Origin: Bacillota bacterium
GTDB lineage: Bacteria; Bacillota; Clostridia; Acetivibrionales; DSM-1351
Direction of reading: 5' to 3'
Length of the DNA: 64,000 nucleotides
Assembly (NCBI GenBank): GCA_023415305.1
Contig: JAEZKZ010000094.1
Span: 1-64,000, forward strand
Part shown: piece after piece, positions 40,025 to 49,643 of the stretch
How the letters are laid out: the number at the start of each line of letters is the position of its first letter
Position numbering within the stretch: the first letter of the stretch is position 1
Program-made: the position numbers and the translations under genes
Notes under the pieces: generated by a model
The model's database searches: none
What the model saw: only the letters and a program-made list of their open reading frames with translations
Told to the model about the DNA's origin: nothing

Positions 40025-42172
40025 CTAATAACTAAGTAGCATCCTTTCATTGATACTTGTTCTTGATATATTCCTTCTTGCTTCGGGTGTAAATACCGGG
40101 AAAGATACAAACAGATTCTTTATTGATACTGTTGTATCCGCTGACAATGCAACATAAGCGTTTTCCATGGTAAAACCTTCACAAGCCAGGCCTACATTAA
40201 GCTGAATAATATCCTGGGTTCTGGCAAGCTTTTTTTCTTTATCGGTCATTAGTAAAAATATTCTCAGGTAATCCTGATAGCTTAAGAGGAAGGGGTTTTT
40301 ATCAGAATTTGTAATTTTTTTATTATTAACTGTCCCGGATATATCTGTTTTCCATTGGTCTTTTGTTTTGAAGAGGGCTATTTTCTCCCCTAGACCTAGT
40401 TGATCCAAATCATAAAGGGACTCAAACATAGCCCAGGAAAAAATCAACATAGTTTCAATTAAAGGAGTAGATAACCCTGCATTCCAGCTGCTTAAAGCAG
40501 CTGCAAGGCAGGTAACTCTACTCATTTTCAAGGGGTCCGAATAGATATGTATTACATTTGCAGCAAGACGTAATGCAAGAATTTCTGACTTAATCAACAG
40601 TGAATTTACTGCTTCGTCCTTATTACCGTTAATTATATATTCAACTTCATAACAGGAGAAAAAACCTTCTCTCTTGTACTTGTCTTCAGATCTCAAATTG
40701 TATGACGCGCTGTCTTTCTCGCCCTTCAAAAGAGGGACATCATGCCTGAACAACCCCATTATATATTCGTTAAGGTATAATTCCTCTGCCACACTTAATG
40801 CTATCTGAGATAGCGGATTTTCTTTTTCTGCGATATATTGAAGTTCTTTTTCTGCACCGTTGGAAGTATCAAAATCCCTGATATCCCAATCTGAATTTTC
40901 CTCAGGAAAGTTTCTTTTTTTTGATGGCAGTTGCTTTAGCAAATCACTGTCAATACACTTCATTTCACCCTTTTGGTTAAAGGCCTTTTTCATTACCTGA
41001 TTAACTTTTCCCCGATTGTCCTCGTCCTCGGAGGAGGCTTGTGAACATTTATTAAAGGTATATTTTATTTCCATTGGCACACATAAATTGTCCAGAGCTG
41101 ATAAAAAATCATCATCACTGCCATTAGCCTTATTAATAATATTCAGACAATAGTTAATATTGATTTCATAATTTCCGGATACAGAGTGAGAATTATCTTC
41201 ACCAACCAGTTTTTTCATACCGGAAAGGGTTTCTTTATAGTTTTTCTGAATTTCTTCTATGCCTTCCCGGTTACTGTCGGCGAATTTAAGTTCTTCTTCA
41301 ATTCTGTCCAGCAGTTCATCCTTTTTTAAAGTTATATTATTTGCGTATTCCTTAGCTTCAGAGTTAAACGTCTTAAATTCATTTATATTGTTTAGTATTG
41401 TCTTTTTTAATTCCTCCTTCTCCCTTACCAGTTCTCTAAGTTGCTCCTTAATTGAGTCAATTTCCTTAAGTAAACCTTTCTTAGCCGCACTGTCCTTCTC
41501 ACCTGAATAAAGACTCTGAAGATCGCTAAGCTGATTGGAGATACTCATTTGAAGCTTATTGTTTTCAATAATTTTGTTCTTCAAATCACTAAGTTTCGAA
41601 GCTATGCCAAAGCTATTTATCTTATTTGTTTTGTCTTCCAAAAACATCTGTAACTCGCCTATAACTCCTGCTTTTTTATCTGTTTCCATCTTTCTTTTAT
41701 AAAGTTTTGAGCCTTTGGAAATATTTTTTATTCCTTCTGTTTTTGTAAGTAAATCAGAAGCTATTTCTGCAGGAGCCCTGTACTTCATAAACTGCATGGT
41801 CTGTTCTTCAAAAACTTCTTTATTTTCAAGATTGAATAGTTGTTCAAGCCTAATATTTTCGATATTGTAACCATAAAGAAAATCCTGGCTGCCTATATTT
41901 AGGTTCTTTGAAAAATACTCTTCATAACAATCTGTAATAATATCATTGCCCTGACAGAAGCCAAACAGTCCGTATTCATCCTTGAGCTCGTTGTTATAAC
42001 AGGCCAGTACTGAAGAAAGAGCTGTTTGATTCGCTCTTTGCACCTGTGAGTGTGCAAGTTTTATTCTTGCAGCATCGGTAAAGGTTCCCACAACCAGGAA
42101 AATGGAAGATAAAACTATACTGACAAATACAGTTATTGACCCTTTATAACTTATTAATTTGGAAACTTTCAT
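40025..42172 (-). CDS. TadG-like / DUF5702 protein
   Basis: A 715-aa protein with a single N-terminal helix preceded by YKGSITVFVSIVLSSIF (prepilin-like), then a DUF5702-type segment with DEYGLFGFCQ. A predicted coiled coil (about 185-310, rich in Lys/Glu/Leu/Asn) and a C-terminal helical domain follow. It is probably the large pseudopilin/TadG component that holds the pilus in the envelope. The coiled-coil insert is unusually long. It lies 17 bp from the preceding tadE-like gene. Confidence 0.7.
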   Translation of the reverse strand: MKVSKLISYKGSITVFVSIVLSSIFLVVGTFTDAARIKLAHSQVQRANQTALSSVLACYNNELKDEYGLFGFCQGNDIITDCYEEYFSKNLNIGSQDFLYGYNIENIRLEQLFNLENKEVFEEQTMQFMKYRAPAEIASDLLTKTEGIKNISKGSKLYKRKMETDKKAGVIGELQMFLEDKTNKINSFGIASKLSDLKNKIIENNKLQMSISNQLSDLQSLYSGEKDSAAKKGLLKEIDSIKEQLRELVREKEELKKTILNNINEFKTFNSEAKEYANNITLKKDELLDRIEEELKFADSNREGIEEIQKNYKETLSGMKKLVGEDNSHSVSGNYEININYCLNIINKANGSDDDFLSALDNLCVPMEIKYTFNKCSQASSEDEDNRGKVNQVMKKAFNQKGEMKCIDSDLLKQLPSKKRNFPEENSDWDIRDFDTSNGAEKELQYIAEKENPLSQIALSVAEELYLNEYIMGLFRHDVPLLKGEKDSASYNLRSEDKYKREGFFSCYEVEYIINGNKDEAVNSLLIKSEILALRLAANVIHIYSDPLKMSRVTCLAAALSSWNAGLSTPLIETMLIFSWAMFESLYDLDQLGLGEKIALFKTKDQWKTDISGTVNNKKITNSDKNPFLLSYQDYLRIFLLMTDKEKKLARTQDIIQLNVGLACEGFTMENAYVALSADTTVSIKNLFVSFPVFTPEARRNISRTSINERMLLSY

Positions 42173-42189
42173 GGTTTATCACCATACCT

Positions 42190-42825
42190 TTATTTTTTCT
42201 TGATTAGTTTATCCACAACCTCACTGACTTTTGAACCTCCACCGATCCACTTATTATCGCTATTTATCAGGCAATTTTTTATATCGATGACCATATCCAG
42301 GTTTCTTATGAACTCAGCATTGTCCTCCATGGGACATGAGGCTTCAGCTTTTAAGACAAGCTTGGGCGAAATTCCGAAAACATTAAGCAGTTCACCTACC
42401 GGAAGCGGGTATTTTTCCTCAAGCCCAAACCTAAACTCCTTGATTAGAATATTATTGGAGGTGTCTGCACTTGCAGATTTTTCCGCGATAACAATAGAAG
42501 GCTCCAGTTCCCTAAGGGAGTAACTCTCTATTTTAGTCTTTTTTTCAAGGTCGTTTGAATCAAAAATCCTCCAATAAGGATTTTTTTCCCGGGGCCATTT
42601 ATTTCCGTCCTCAAATTGCTTTACATAATACGCCGCCCCTCTATTGGCAGCTTCATTTGCCACACTTTGAAGGGTTGTATACTGGTACATAATAATAAAA
42701 GCATAGACCAATACAACCAGAAGTAAAAAGACCAATGAAAAAAAAATAGATGCTTCAACGGTAAAACTGCCTTTAGTATTTAATAAATGCGTTTTGGCTA
42801 TTTTTTTAAGGACAATATTTCTTAT
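42190..42825 (-). CDS. TadE-like protein with a non-ATG start
   Basis: The open frame contains TadE hallmark KGSFTVEASIFFSLVFLLLV, but no ATG, GTG or TTG lies upstream of it. The nearest usual codon (TTG 42735) would delete that motif. GGAGGG lies six bases before an ATA codon at 42825, giving 211 aa; an ATT at 42816 is the alternative. The later part (about 40-211) is an extracytoplasmic domain. A run of nine Ts within the helix codons is a possible slippage or sequencing-error site. Confidence 0.6.
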   Translation of the reverse strand: MRNIVLKKIAKTHLLNTKGSFTVEASIFFSLVFLLLVVLVYAFIIMYQYTTLQSVANEAANRGAAYYVKQFEDGNKWPREKNPYWRIFDSNDLEKKTKIESYSLRELEPSIVIAEKSASADTSNNILIKEFRFGLEEKYPLPVGELLNVFGISPKLVLKAEASCPMEDNAEFIRNLDMVIDIKNCLINSDNKWIGGGSKVSEVVDKLIKKK

Positions 42826-42932
42826 GCTTCTCCCTCCTTCTAGAGCGATTTTAACAATTAATCAGGGGAAAATGGTTTCAGTTCCTTCATAACTTTTGAT
42901 AATAACTTTGTTACCGGCAGACTTGAACTGCT

Positions 42933-42967
42933 CGGTAAAGGGAGAGAGAATCCTCCTCCCTTTTCCG
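42933..42967 (-). other. intercistronic stem-loop after flp
   Basis: 12-bp stem CGGAAAAGGGAG/CTCCCTTTACCG (one mismatch) with an 11-nt loop, no T-run after it, 27 bp downstream of the flp stop. It is more like an mRNA-stabilising or processing hairpin than a terminator, which would fit higher expression of the pilin than of the downstream genes. Confidence 0.45.
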
Positions 42968-42993
42968 GGAGCCCTACATATTTACTGGAGCCA

Positions 42994-43203
42994 TTATCCT
43001 CCAAGTGTACCCTGTGTGCCTGTTTTATTGTTTTCCAGCTTGCTCGCATCAGGGAACAGGTTATTAATTATTGAGTTAACAAAATTTATAAGTTGTTTTC
43101 TGAAAAGTAGTGCTACGCCCACTAATACTGCAATAATAATAATCACCTCAACAGTACCCATGCCGTCCTCCTCTGCCAAAAACCTCTTGAATATAGGGAT
43201 CAT
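42994..43203 (-). CDS. flp: Flp-type pilin (Flp1-like)
   Basis: A 69-aa prepilin. A short leader is followed by EEDGMGTVEVIIIIAVLVGVALLFRKQL, the Flp pattern with Gly before the processed residue, Glu at +5 and a hydrophobic assembly helix. GGAGG precedes ATG by eight bases. It lies between tadC and the tadE-like gene, as in other Tad operons; this is the probable major subunit. The stop codon overlaps a six-codon ORF (42974-42994). Confidence 0.85.
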   Translation of the reverse strand: MIPIFKRFLAEEDGMGTVEVIIIIAVLVGVALLFRKQLINFVNSIINNLFPDASKLENNKTGTQGTLGG

Positions 43204-43290
43204 CTTTAAAACCTCCTTTTTATGTATTTAATATCAGCCAATCTATGTGTATATGATTATTTCTGATCTTTTTAATAGGCACCATTAGCA

Positions 43291-44193
43291 TTAAAACTCT
43301 GATGATATTCCCCGCATGGAGAGAATGGCAGGGGTTACAACAATTATAATAATCGCAAAAAACATAATCATCATTGGAAACAGCAGCTTGGTGGATGCCT
43401 CTTCTCCAAGTCTTCTTATGGCATTTTTACGCATCTCCCAGCATTCATTGGATTGCAGTCTCATTGAAAGAACCAAATCAGTTCCGCCTCTTTTGGTATT
43501 TTGTAGGATTGTAGACATAAGTCTTGATATTTCCGGAGTTTTAGCCCTCTTCGCAAACTGGCTGTACGCTTCGGCCTCGTTTTTTCCTGCTTTGATATCG
43601 GCTACAGTCTTATGAACCTCAGAATAAAAGGAACTATTGCAATTATTCGGCTTAATGTCGGACGAGATTTTTTCCCAGGCCTTTGACATGGTCAAGCCAG
43701 CATTTAACAACAAGGTCAACTTATTGATAAAATTGGGAAATTCCAGCTGTATCTCTAATCTTCTTTTCTTCACTTTGCTGCCAAGTTTCTGATCCTGGGA
43801 AAACAAAAGCAGCACAAGCAGTAATAAGACGTAGACATGGTATGTGGGATCATAACCTGTAACAAGCCCGGTTATAAGCTCAATGATAATGAATAAAGCT
43901 ATTAGTACTATTTTATTTGCGTACATAACCCTAACATAAAAAGCAGAGTACTCCTGTCCGTATATTTCAGAAAGGTAACTAAGTATTTTCCTGTCATAGG
44001 AAGTATTAAAAGAATAGCTGAGCCTGTCGAGAATAAAAAACCCAATGGGGAAAAAACTTTTTAATGAAAACTCCTTTTTATCAAGTGGATTTATGTAATC
44101 GGAGTATTCAGAACGTTTCGTAAAAAGTACAACAAGTAAGTACGTTATGCTTCCTGCTAAAACCAATAAGGTAATAATTTTCAGTAAAAACAT
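43291..44193 (-). CDS. tadC: TadC-like inner-membrane pilus assembly protein
   Basis: A 300-aa type II secretion F-domain protein with N-terminal helix, cytoplasmic domain and C-terminal helices. The signature region includes LEIQLEFPNFINKLTLLLNAGLTMSKAWEKI and ISRLMSTILQNTKRGGTDLVLSMR. It pairs with TadB to form the platform on which the ATPase acts. Confidence 0.85.
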   Translation of the reverse strand: MFLLKIITLLVLAGSITYLLVVLFTKRSEYSDYINPLDKKEFSLKSFFPIGFFILDRLSYSFNTSYDRKILSYLSEIYGQEYSAFYVRVMYANKIVLIALFIIIELITGLVTGYDPTYHVYVLLLLVLLLFSQDQKLGSKVKKRRLEIQLEFPNFINKLTLLLNAGLTMSKAWEKISSDIKPNNCNSSFYSEVHKTVADIKAGKNEAEAYSQFAKRAKTPEISRLMSTILQNTKRGGTDLVLSMRLQSNECWEMRKNAIRRLGEEASTKLLFPMMIMFFAIIIIVVTPAILSMRGISSEF

Positions 44194-44199
44194 GCAACC

Positions 44200-45075
44200 T
44201 CACAACCGAATATTCATAATTTTATTGGATAAAACATATGCTCCCGAAAGCAGCATCAGGCATGCCGTCATGGCAGCTTTTCCCTGTACTGTGTTAAAAA
44301 TCGGGCTGATATAGTCCTTAGCGGTTACCGATAATACTAATATCATTGCTACAGGCATAATATTCAGAATTTTTTGTTCAAACTTTCTGGAAGATAAAAG
44401 GGTCTCTATTTCCTGTTTCATCTCAATCTTGTCACTGATAATACCCGAAGCATTTTTTATTGCTTCAATTAAATTTCCTCCGGTTCGCTTACAAATGCTA
44501 ATGACATCGGAAAAATTGTGTATATCCTCCAAATCTGACCTTTTAGCCAAATCCTTAATGGCCTCCTCTACTGTCACATTCAAAGAGAGCTTATGAATTA
44601 TTATTCTGGTTTCTCTGATAATACTGGCTTCTTCGCTGGGGTAGAGTACAAGCAAATCAACCAATGCGCTGCTAAAGGCATTTTCTATAGCATTACCGGC
44701 TGACAGTGAGGAGGCCAGAGAGGTCAGAAGATCTTTAAACTGTAGGTTTAATTCATTCTTTCGCTTGTCTGTTAACTGTTTTCTCTTATATTTCAGATAA
44801 AGGATACCAAGAGGGCTGAGAATACCTGCCAGAACAACACTTCTGTAGAACAAGTACGAAACACCAAAAACAGCTGCCAATGCTGTTAAAATATAAAACA
44901 ACTTCCACCTTGTAGTAATTATATAAATATTATAGTCCTGCAGAGTACAACCCTCCTTCAAAAATTTCTGTTTTTCAGGAATGTTACTATTGTTATAGTT
45001 CCTCAAATATTCCGGAATTTCGGAGTTTTTGTGTATTAACCAAAGAATTTGAAGTTCTTTTAAGACATCCGGCAA
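44200..45075 (-). CDS. tadB: TadB-like inner-membrane pilus assembly protein
   Basis: A 291-aa T2SSF-domain protein. Helices near 55-95 are followed by the cytoplasmic F domain (FKDLLTSLASSLSAGNAIENAFSSAL and VISICKRTGGNLIEAIKNAS) and two C-terminal helices. The frame opens at TTG 45075, which overlaps the tadA 3' end by 83 bp; no better start with a site is visible, so the N-terminus is uncertain. Confidence 0.82.
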   Translation of the reverse strand: MPDVLKELQILWLIHKNSEIPEYLRNYNNSNIPEKQKFLKEGCTLQDYNIYIITTRWKLFYILTALAAVFGVSYLFYRSVVLAGILSPLGILYLKYKRKQLTDKRKNELNLQFKDLLTSLASSLSAGNAIENAFSSALVDLLVLYPSEEASIIRETRIIIHKLSLNVTVEEAIKDLAKRSDLEDIHNFSDVISICKRTGGNLIEAIKNASGIISDKIEMKQEIETLLSSRKFEQKILNIMPVAMILVLSVTAKDYISPIFNTVQGKAAMTACLMLLSGAYVLSNKIMNIRL

Positions 45076-46228
45076 CCCTGTCGGATGAAACGATATTGTC
45101 TGTATGAGTTTCTTCGAAGGTGAACAAAGGATTCAGCTTGATCTGTCCCTTCTCAAGGCCTAATACTTCAGATATTTCCATTGTTCTCCTGGATTTATCT
45201 CTAAGTCTTGAAAGAAATATGATAATATCAATTGCTGAAGCTATCTGTTTACGTACTGCTTCAAGGGGCAGTGTCGACGAGCTTAAAATCATTGTTTCCA
45301 GCCTGGAAAGCATATCAGAAGTGGAATTAGCGTGACCGGTGGATAGTGAACCGTCATGGCCTGTATTCATTGCCTGTAGCATATCAATTGCTTCAGGACC
45401 TCGTACTTCACCAACAATTATCCTTTCCGGTCTCATTCTCAGAGAGGTCCTTATCAGATCCCTTATAGTTATCTCTCCCCGCCCCTCCAGATTTGCGTTT
45501 CTTGTCTCAAGTCTGACAAGGTTGGGGATATTAATAATTTGAAGTTCAGCTGAATCTTCAATGGTAATAACTCTTTCATCTCCGGGGATATAATTTGATA
45601 AAGCGTTAAGAAAAGTCGTCTTCCCAGACCCTGTTCCCCCGGCTATGAATATGTTGTACTTTGCAACTACAAATTTTTTCAGGGTATCGGCAGCCTCCTG
45701 AGTTAAAGAACCAATTTCTATGAGTTTTTCAATACTTATGGGTTTATCAGGGAACTTCCTGATAGTTACAATTGGCCCATTAAGTGCAATAGGGGGTAAA
45801 ACTACATTTATTCTTGAACCGTCTTTAAGTCTGGCATCGACAATGGGAGTTGATTCATTAACCGTTCTATTAACAGTAGTTACCATTACCTGGATAATAT
45901 CCTCCAGCTTTTGAATGGATTCAAACTGAAGCTCCAGCCTGTAGCTTTTTCCGTTCTTTTCAATAAATATATCATTGGGACCATTGATCATGATTTCTGT
46001 GATCTCGGGATTTTCAAGTACAGGCTGAAGTATATCCAACCTTCTCAGGGAGTTGAAAACAGCAGATATTATTTCTTTCTTTTCATTTGTTTTCAAAATT
46101 ACTTCCTTAGATTTTTCAAAAACAGTTTTTTCAATTATCTCAATAATATCCTCATCAGTAAAATCCCGCTTTAAATCAATCTTATCATTAATAGACTGCT
46201 TAATTTCACCTAAAAGCTTTTTGTTCAA
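44993..46228 (-). CDS. tadA: TadA/CpaF pilus assembly ATPase
   Basis: A 411-aa secretion ATPase. N-terminal domain, then Walker A GGTGSGKT (197-204), Asp box (TIEDSAELQ), Walker B (RIIVGEVRGPEA) and His box (STGHANS). It starts at TTG (46226-46228) with GGAGG nine bases away. It powers Flp pilus assembly at the inner membrane. The C-terminus overlaps tadB. Confidence 0.92.
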   Translation of the reverse strand: MNKKLLGEIKQSINDKIDLKRDFTDEDIIEIIEKTVFEKSKEVILKTNEKKEIISAVFNSLRRLDILQPVLENPEITEIMINGPNDIFIEKNGKSYRLELQFESIQKLEDIIQVMVTTVNRTVNESTPIVDARLKDGSRINVVLPPIALNGPIVTIRKFPDKPISIEKLIEIGSLTQEAADTLKKFVVAKYNIFIAGGTGSGKTTFLNALSNYIPGDERVITIEDSAELQIINIPNLVRLETRNANLEGRGEITIRDLIRTSLRMRPERIIVGEVRGPEAIDMLQAMNTGHDGSLSTGHANSTSDMLSRLETMILSSSTLPLEAVRKQIASAIDIIIFLSRLRDKSRRTMEISEVLGLEKGQIKLNPLFTFEETHTDNIVSSDRVAGCLKRTSNSLVNTQKLRNSGIFEEL

Positions 46229-46261
46229 CTGTTTAATCCTCCAGGCTCCGATGTAGTTAAA

Positions 46262-47353
46262 TCAAATCACATATCTGCCGGTAATCTTTTTTAATGCATG
46301 GGTTATTTCAGGTCCTCCCATTATTCTGAAGTTTTTAGAATTGAAATGCTCTTGGAACTGAATTTCACAAAGTGGTTTTTCGTTGGATAATAATTTGTAG
46401 AATAATGAGAGGCCCTGACCAGACACTTTATTTGCTACATAAATAATCTTGTGATACAAATAAGTATATTGAGTGGAAGAATTTGAAAGCTTTTTGAGAC
46501 TCTCGAAGAAAATAATTGTTTTATGTAAACAAATTTCCTCATCGATAAAAACATAAATAATCTCATCGGCTGCATTGAGAACTTCCAACGAATTACTGTC
46601 CAGTCGTGAATCGGTATCGATTATGATAATATCGTACTGTCCGCACTCCCTGAGTGTATTAATCAGAAAGTTAATATCACCGGGAGTTAAATCATTTATT
46701 TCAAAGGAATTATTTGCTTCCTTAAAATAAAACACACCTGTTGATGGGTCCTGGCATCTCATGGCTGATAGTTTGGGTACCAAATTTTTGTCTTGTTCTT
46801 TCAGGTAATAGATTATTTCAGACATGGAAAATTCGGATTCGCTTGAAAAAAAGAAATTTGTTGATTGAAACTGCTCAAGATTTAAATAGAAGACTTTAAG
46901 ACCGGATAGAGAGCAAATAGTACTAATTCCAACTGCTATTGATGTTTTTCCTACATTTCCGGAAGCTGAATACACCGATATTACTTTAGTGCCTTTCTCT
47001 CCCGATGTCTTAATAACATTTCCTGCGTTTATGAAACTATTTATAATATCTCCAGCAATTTTGTTTACGTCTTTGTATTTAAAAATTGAAGGAATATCCG
47101 AGACACCGCTGCTGCTTTTCCCCGAGGATAAAATCAATATGCTTTTTCGATATAATTTTCTGACCTCGGTATAATACTTTTCACAGGTTAGGACAATATC
47201 GGGATCAATCTTTTTTATCCATTCCTCAATGTCGAAGGAATTACTGCAATAATTGACAAGCAAGGTCTCAGAAAAATTATGGGTAAGAGAATTACACAAA
47301 TTGAACGAGTATTCATCATCATCGTCCAGAATCATTAATTTTATGAGTGACAT
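46262..47353 (-). CDS. CpaE/TadZ-like localisation protein
   Basis: A 363-aa protein. An N-terminal receiver-like domain (DDDDEYSF near the start, IVLT at about 53) precedes a ParA/MinD-type P-loop domain. The P-loop reads SASGNVGKTS (129-138) and the Walker B-like strand is YDIIIIDTDSRLD. TadZ/CpaE proteins recruit the Tad apparatus to the pole. It is first gene of the operon, with a GGAG site, and is driven by the promoter at 47430-47457. Confidence 0.8.
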   Translation of the reverse strand: MSLIKLMILDDDDEYSFNLCNSLTHNFSETLLVNYCSNSFDIEEWIKKIDPDIVLTCEKYYTEVRKLYRKSILILSSGKSSSGVSDIPSIFKYKDVNKIAGDIINSFINAGNVIKTSGEKGTKVISVYSASGNVGKTSIAVGISTICSLSGLKVFYLNLEQFQSTNFFFSSESEFSMSEIIYYLKEQDKNLVPKLSAMRCQDPSTGVFYFKEANNSFEINDLTPGDINFLINTLRECGQYDIIIIDTDSRLDSNSLEVLNAADEIIYVFIDEEICLHKTIIFFESLKKLSNSSTQYTYLYHKIIYVANKVSGQGLSLFYKLLSNEKPLCEIQFQEHFNSKNFRIMGGPEITHALKKITGRYVI

Positions 47354-47429
47354 TAGCTTTCTCCAGTTTCTTTTGTAATAATCTTTTTAAGTTTACCGGA
47401 TATGAATAAAGAAGGTTATTGCTAATTCC

Positions 47430-47457
47430 ATTATATTACATATTTAGCGTTTGTCAA
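47430..47457 (-). promoter_or_regulatory. sigma-A promoter of the tad operon
   Basis: TTGACA (47452-47457), 16-bp spacer, TATAAT (47430-47435), both hexamers at consensus, about 75 bp before the cpaE-like start. It indicates constitutive or activator-independent transcription of the eleven-gene cluster. Confidence 0.75.
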
Positions 47458-47502
47458 CATATTTTTTCTATATTTGTTATTTTCTTTCAATTTTTACATA
47501 TT

Positions 47503-48303
47503 TTAATAGCCATTAATTGATATTTTACCAAATTTTGAACTTACTTTTACATTGATATCTCCCTCGGAACCTGTAAATTGGTTATGAGCTATTGTTCCAA
47601 ACACATCCAGGGTCAGACCTGCTGCTTTTGGAAAAGCTAATTCAATATTGCCGGTTTCAGTTTCAAAGGAATAGTTGCATTTTTTTTGACATTCCGTCTT
47701 TATATACAGGTTTCCTGCGTCGACTTTTATCTCGGAACCACCGGTCAGTTTTCCTGAGTTAAGATGAACATTACCTTTTGAACAATGAAGGACCAGTCCA
47801 CCGGATAATGACTTGATTTCTGTACTCACAGCATTAAGTGATGCATTGATATTTCCTTCAAAAAAATCCTGCATAATAAAATTACCCTGCTCCTGCGAAA
47901 TCTCCAATGAATTAATCCGGCGGGGAATTGTAAGTTCTATTTCAGAAAGCACATCTTTAGGATTTTTTATATTACCGCTATAGTTTACAGCAATATGGCA
48001 GGTACCTTCTTTAATACTTGTTTCAACTTTGAAATTCTCAAGAAGTTTTTGAAGCTGCTCCACGGTTTTATTGTCCCGCACAGTATGCTTTGTTTTTACA
48101 TTTATGACAGGCTTGTCCCAGCAGTATATCTGAAGTGTTCCGGAATCTATTGAAACCTTAAGCGTCCTGACTTCTTTTGTTAGTTTAATTTGTAAATTTC
48201 CGAACTGGTAAGAGCCCTGTTTGTGAATTGCAACAGACTGTTGACCGCAGCCTGAGATAAGAATTGTAAAAATAATAGAAATATAAATAAGTATCCTTTT
48301 CAT
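47503..48303 (-). CDS. DUF4097-like lipoprotein
   Basis: A 266-aa protein from ATG 48303 (AGGAGA site). The signal peptide ends in lipobox LISGC. The rest is a beta-solenoid-like DUF4097 domain: repeated short strands with LKVSIDSGTLQIY, LEISQEQGNFIMQDF, GNVHLNSG and GNLYIKTE. DUF4097 proteins often act in envelope stress. It is independent of the tad operon promoter that lies just downstream. Confidence 0.75.
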   Translation of the reverse strand: MKRILIYISIIFTILISGCGQQSVAIHKQGSYQFGNLQIKLTKEVRTLKVSIDSGTLQIYCWDKPVINVKTKHTVRDNKTVEQLQKLLENFKVETSIKEGTCHIAVNYSGNIKNPKDVLSEIELTIPRRINSLEISQEQGNFIMQDFFEGNINASLNAVSTEIKSLSGGLVLHCSKGNVHLNSGKLTGGSEIKVDAGNLYIKTECQKKCNYSFETETGNIELAFPKAAGLTLDVFGTIAHNQFTGSEGDINVKVSSKFGKISINGY

Positions 48304-48470
48304 GGCTTCTCCTGCAAAACTTATATTGCAAGAATAATACCACATTTTCCATTTTAACCCAATTATTTCCTGCCCACTCCTCTTACGGAATGGACAGGCT
48401 CAATGTTTGAAATTCTAACTACTTGTTGCATTAGGGGCAAAATTGCCAATTACATGGATCCGTTACAGTA

Positions 48471-49274
48471 TTATTCAAACAGACCCTTCATATAACCTGC
48501 ATAATGTGAAAAGACTATTCCCGGTTCTTCGAGATCAAGACACCATCTCTTCACCCACTCAAGTGACAAATAGCCATTATAGTCATTTTCCTTTAGCAGT
48601 CTGACAATACTCTTTATGGGGATATCACCACAGCCCATCATTTTATACTTTATAACACCGTCAATAACAACAGAATCCTTTATGTGAATAAAGCAAATAT
48701 AACTCTTTAAATTATCATAGGTTTCCTCTATGGATTCACTAAAGAATCTTATTGGGTGATGTACATCCCACAAAACTCCTACACCTTCAGAGCCAACCTT
48801 TTCAATAGCAGCCTTTAATACTTTCGAATCAGCAAAAACTCCGTTGGTTTCAACCAAAAGCTTAACACCCTTCTCTTTTGCCTTAGGAGCTAGTTTCTTT
48901 AAATTTTCTACAACAAAGTCAATATCCACCTCTCCTGCATGAGGTTGCGCATCTCCCAGCACCCTGACATAGGTCGTTCCGATTTTGTTAGCCAATTCAA
49001 TATAATCCAGAGCTTCCTGAATGTATTTATCAATATTTAATTTATCAAATAGATAGCTTGCAGATGTAAGGCAAGGAATTTCAAGACCTATTTTATTTAG
49101 TTTCTTCATCGTCAGATCGATATTATCTGCTGAGAACTGCTTGGCTTTTGGAACATAAAGCTCATTTCCTATACCCCGAATTTCGATACCGTCAAAGCCT
49201 ATATCCTTAGCAGTAGCGAGCATATCTTCCCAACTCCAGCCAGGACATCCCAGCGTAGAAAATGATATTTTCAT
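48471..49274 (-). CDS. sugar phosphate isomerase/epimerase (TIM-barrel)
   Basis: A protein of 267 residues of the AP endonuclease family 2/xylose isomerase-like TIM barrel. Metal-site elements are GFDGIEIRG, VKLLVETNG, VGVLWDVHHPIRF, FIHIKDSV and GYLSLEWVKRW. The start at 49274 has GGAGG four bases upstream; the frame opens four codons earlier. The repeat copy B ends 10 bp before the start, so its leader RNA includes the repeat. The substrate sugar is unknown. Confidence 0.85.
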   Translation of the reverse strand: MKISFSTLGCPGWSWEDMLATAKDIGFDGIEIRGIGNELYVPKAKQFSADNIDLTMKKLNKIGLEIPCLTSASYLFDKLNIDKYIQEALDYIELANKIGTTYVRVLGDAQPHAGEVDIDFVVENLKKLAPKAKEKGVKLLVETNGVFADSKVLKAAIEKVGSEGVGVLWDVHHPIRFFSESIEETYDNLKSYICFIHIKDSVVIDGVIKYKMMGCGDIPIKSIVRLLKENDYNGYLSLEWVKRWCLDLEEPGIVFSHYAGYMKGLFE

Positions 49275-49284
49275 AATTCCTCCC

Positions 49285-49400
49285 ATCTACGCGCAAAGCG
49301 CGTACAAAAATAGTTATGTAAAGACACGCAGTGGCTTTTCGTAGCGCGAAATATTGATGTTAGCGCGAACTCATGTATGCATTTTTCACGCTAACTCCCC
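49285..49400. repeat. dispersed repeat, copy B
   Basis: Second copy of the element at 36641: ATC, perfect palindrome TACGCGC-AAA-GCGCGTA (49288-49304), then a related spacer with GTAGCGCGAAAT and TTAGCGCGAA words, and the shared end ATTTTTCACGCTAA followed by CTCCCCTG. As in copy A the palindrome stands 13 bp before a start codon (49274). Confidence 0.75.
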
Positions 49401-49643
49401 TGTGTCACCAACACCCCAGTTAAATTGTGATTAAGTACATTTAACTGGTTCCATAATAACATTTTTTTCTAATGTCTGCAAGGAAACTAAATCCATTGGG
49501 CCTGTTCATGGAACAATAATATTAGCAAGTATGCCATATAATATATATTATTATTCCTGAAGCAGATTATAGAATAATAAGGAAATAAACAGCTGAAATA
49601 GTTAATAAATATTTCTAGTAAGGGAAATATCGTCCGTATTCTA
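49401..49643. other. AT-rich intergenic stretch
   Basis: 243 bp between repeat copy B and the VanZ gene. It contains only an 8-bp inverted repeat TATTATTC/GAATAATA (49549-49579), which may end the VanZ transcript weakly. I see no gene or promoter pair I can support. Confidence 0.35.
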
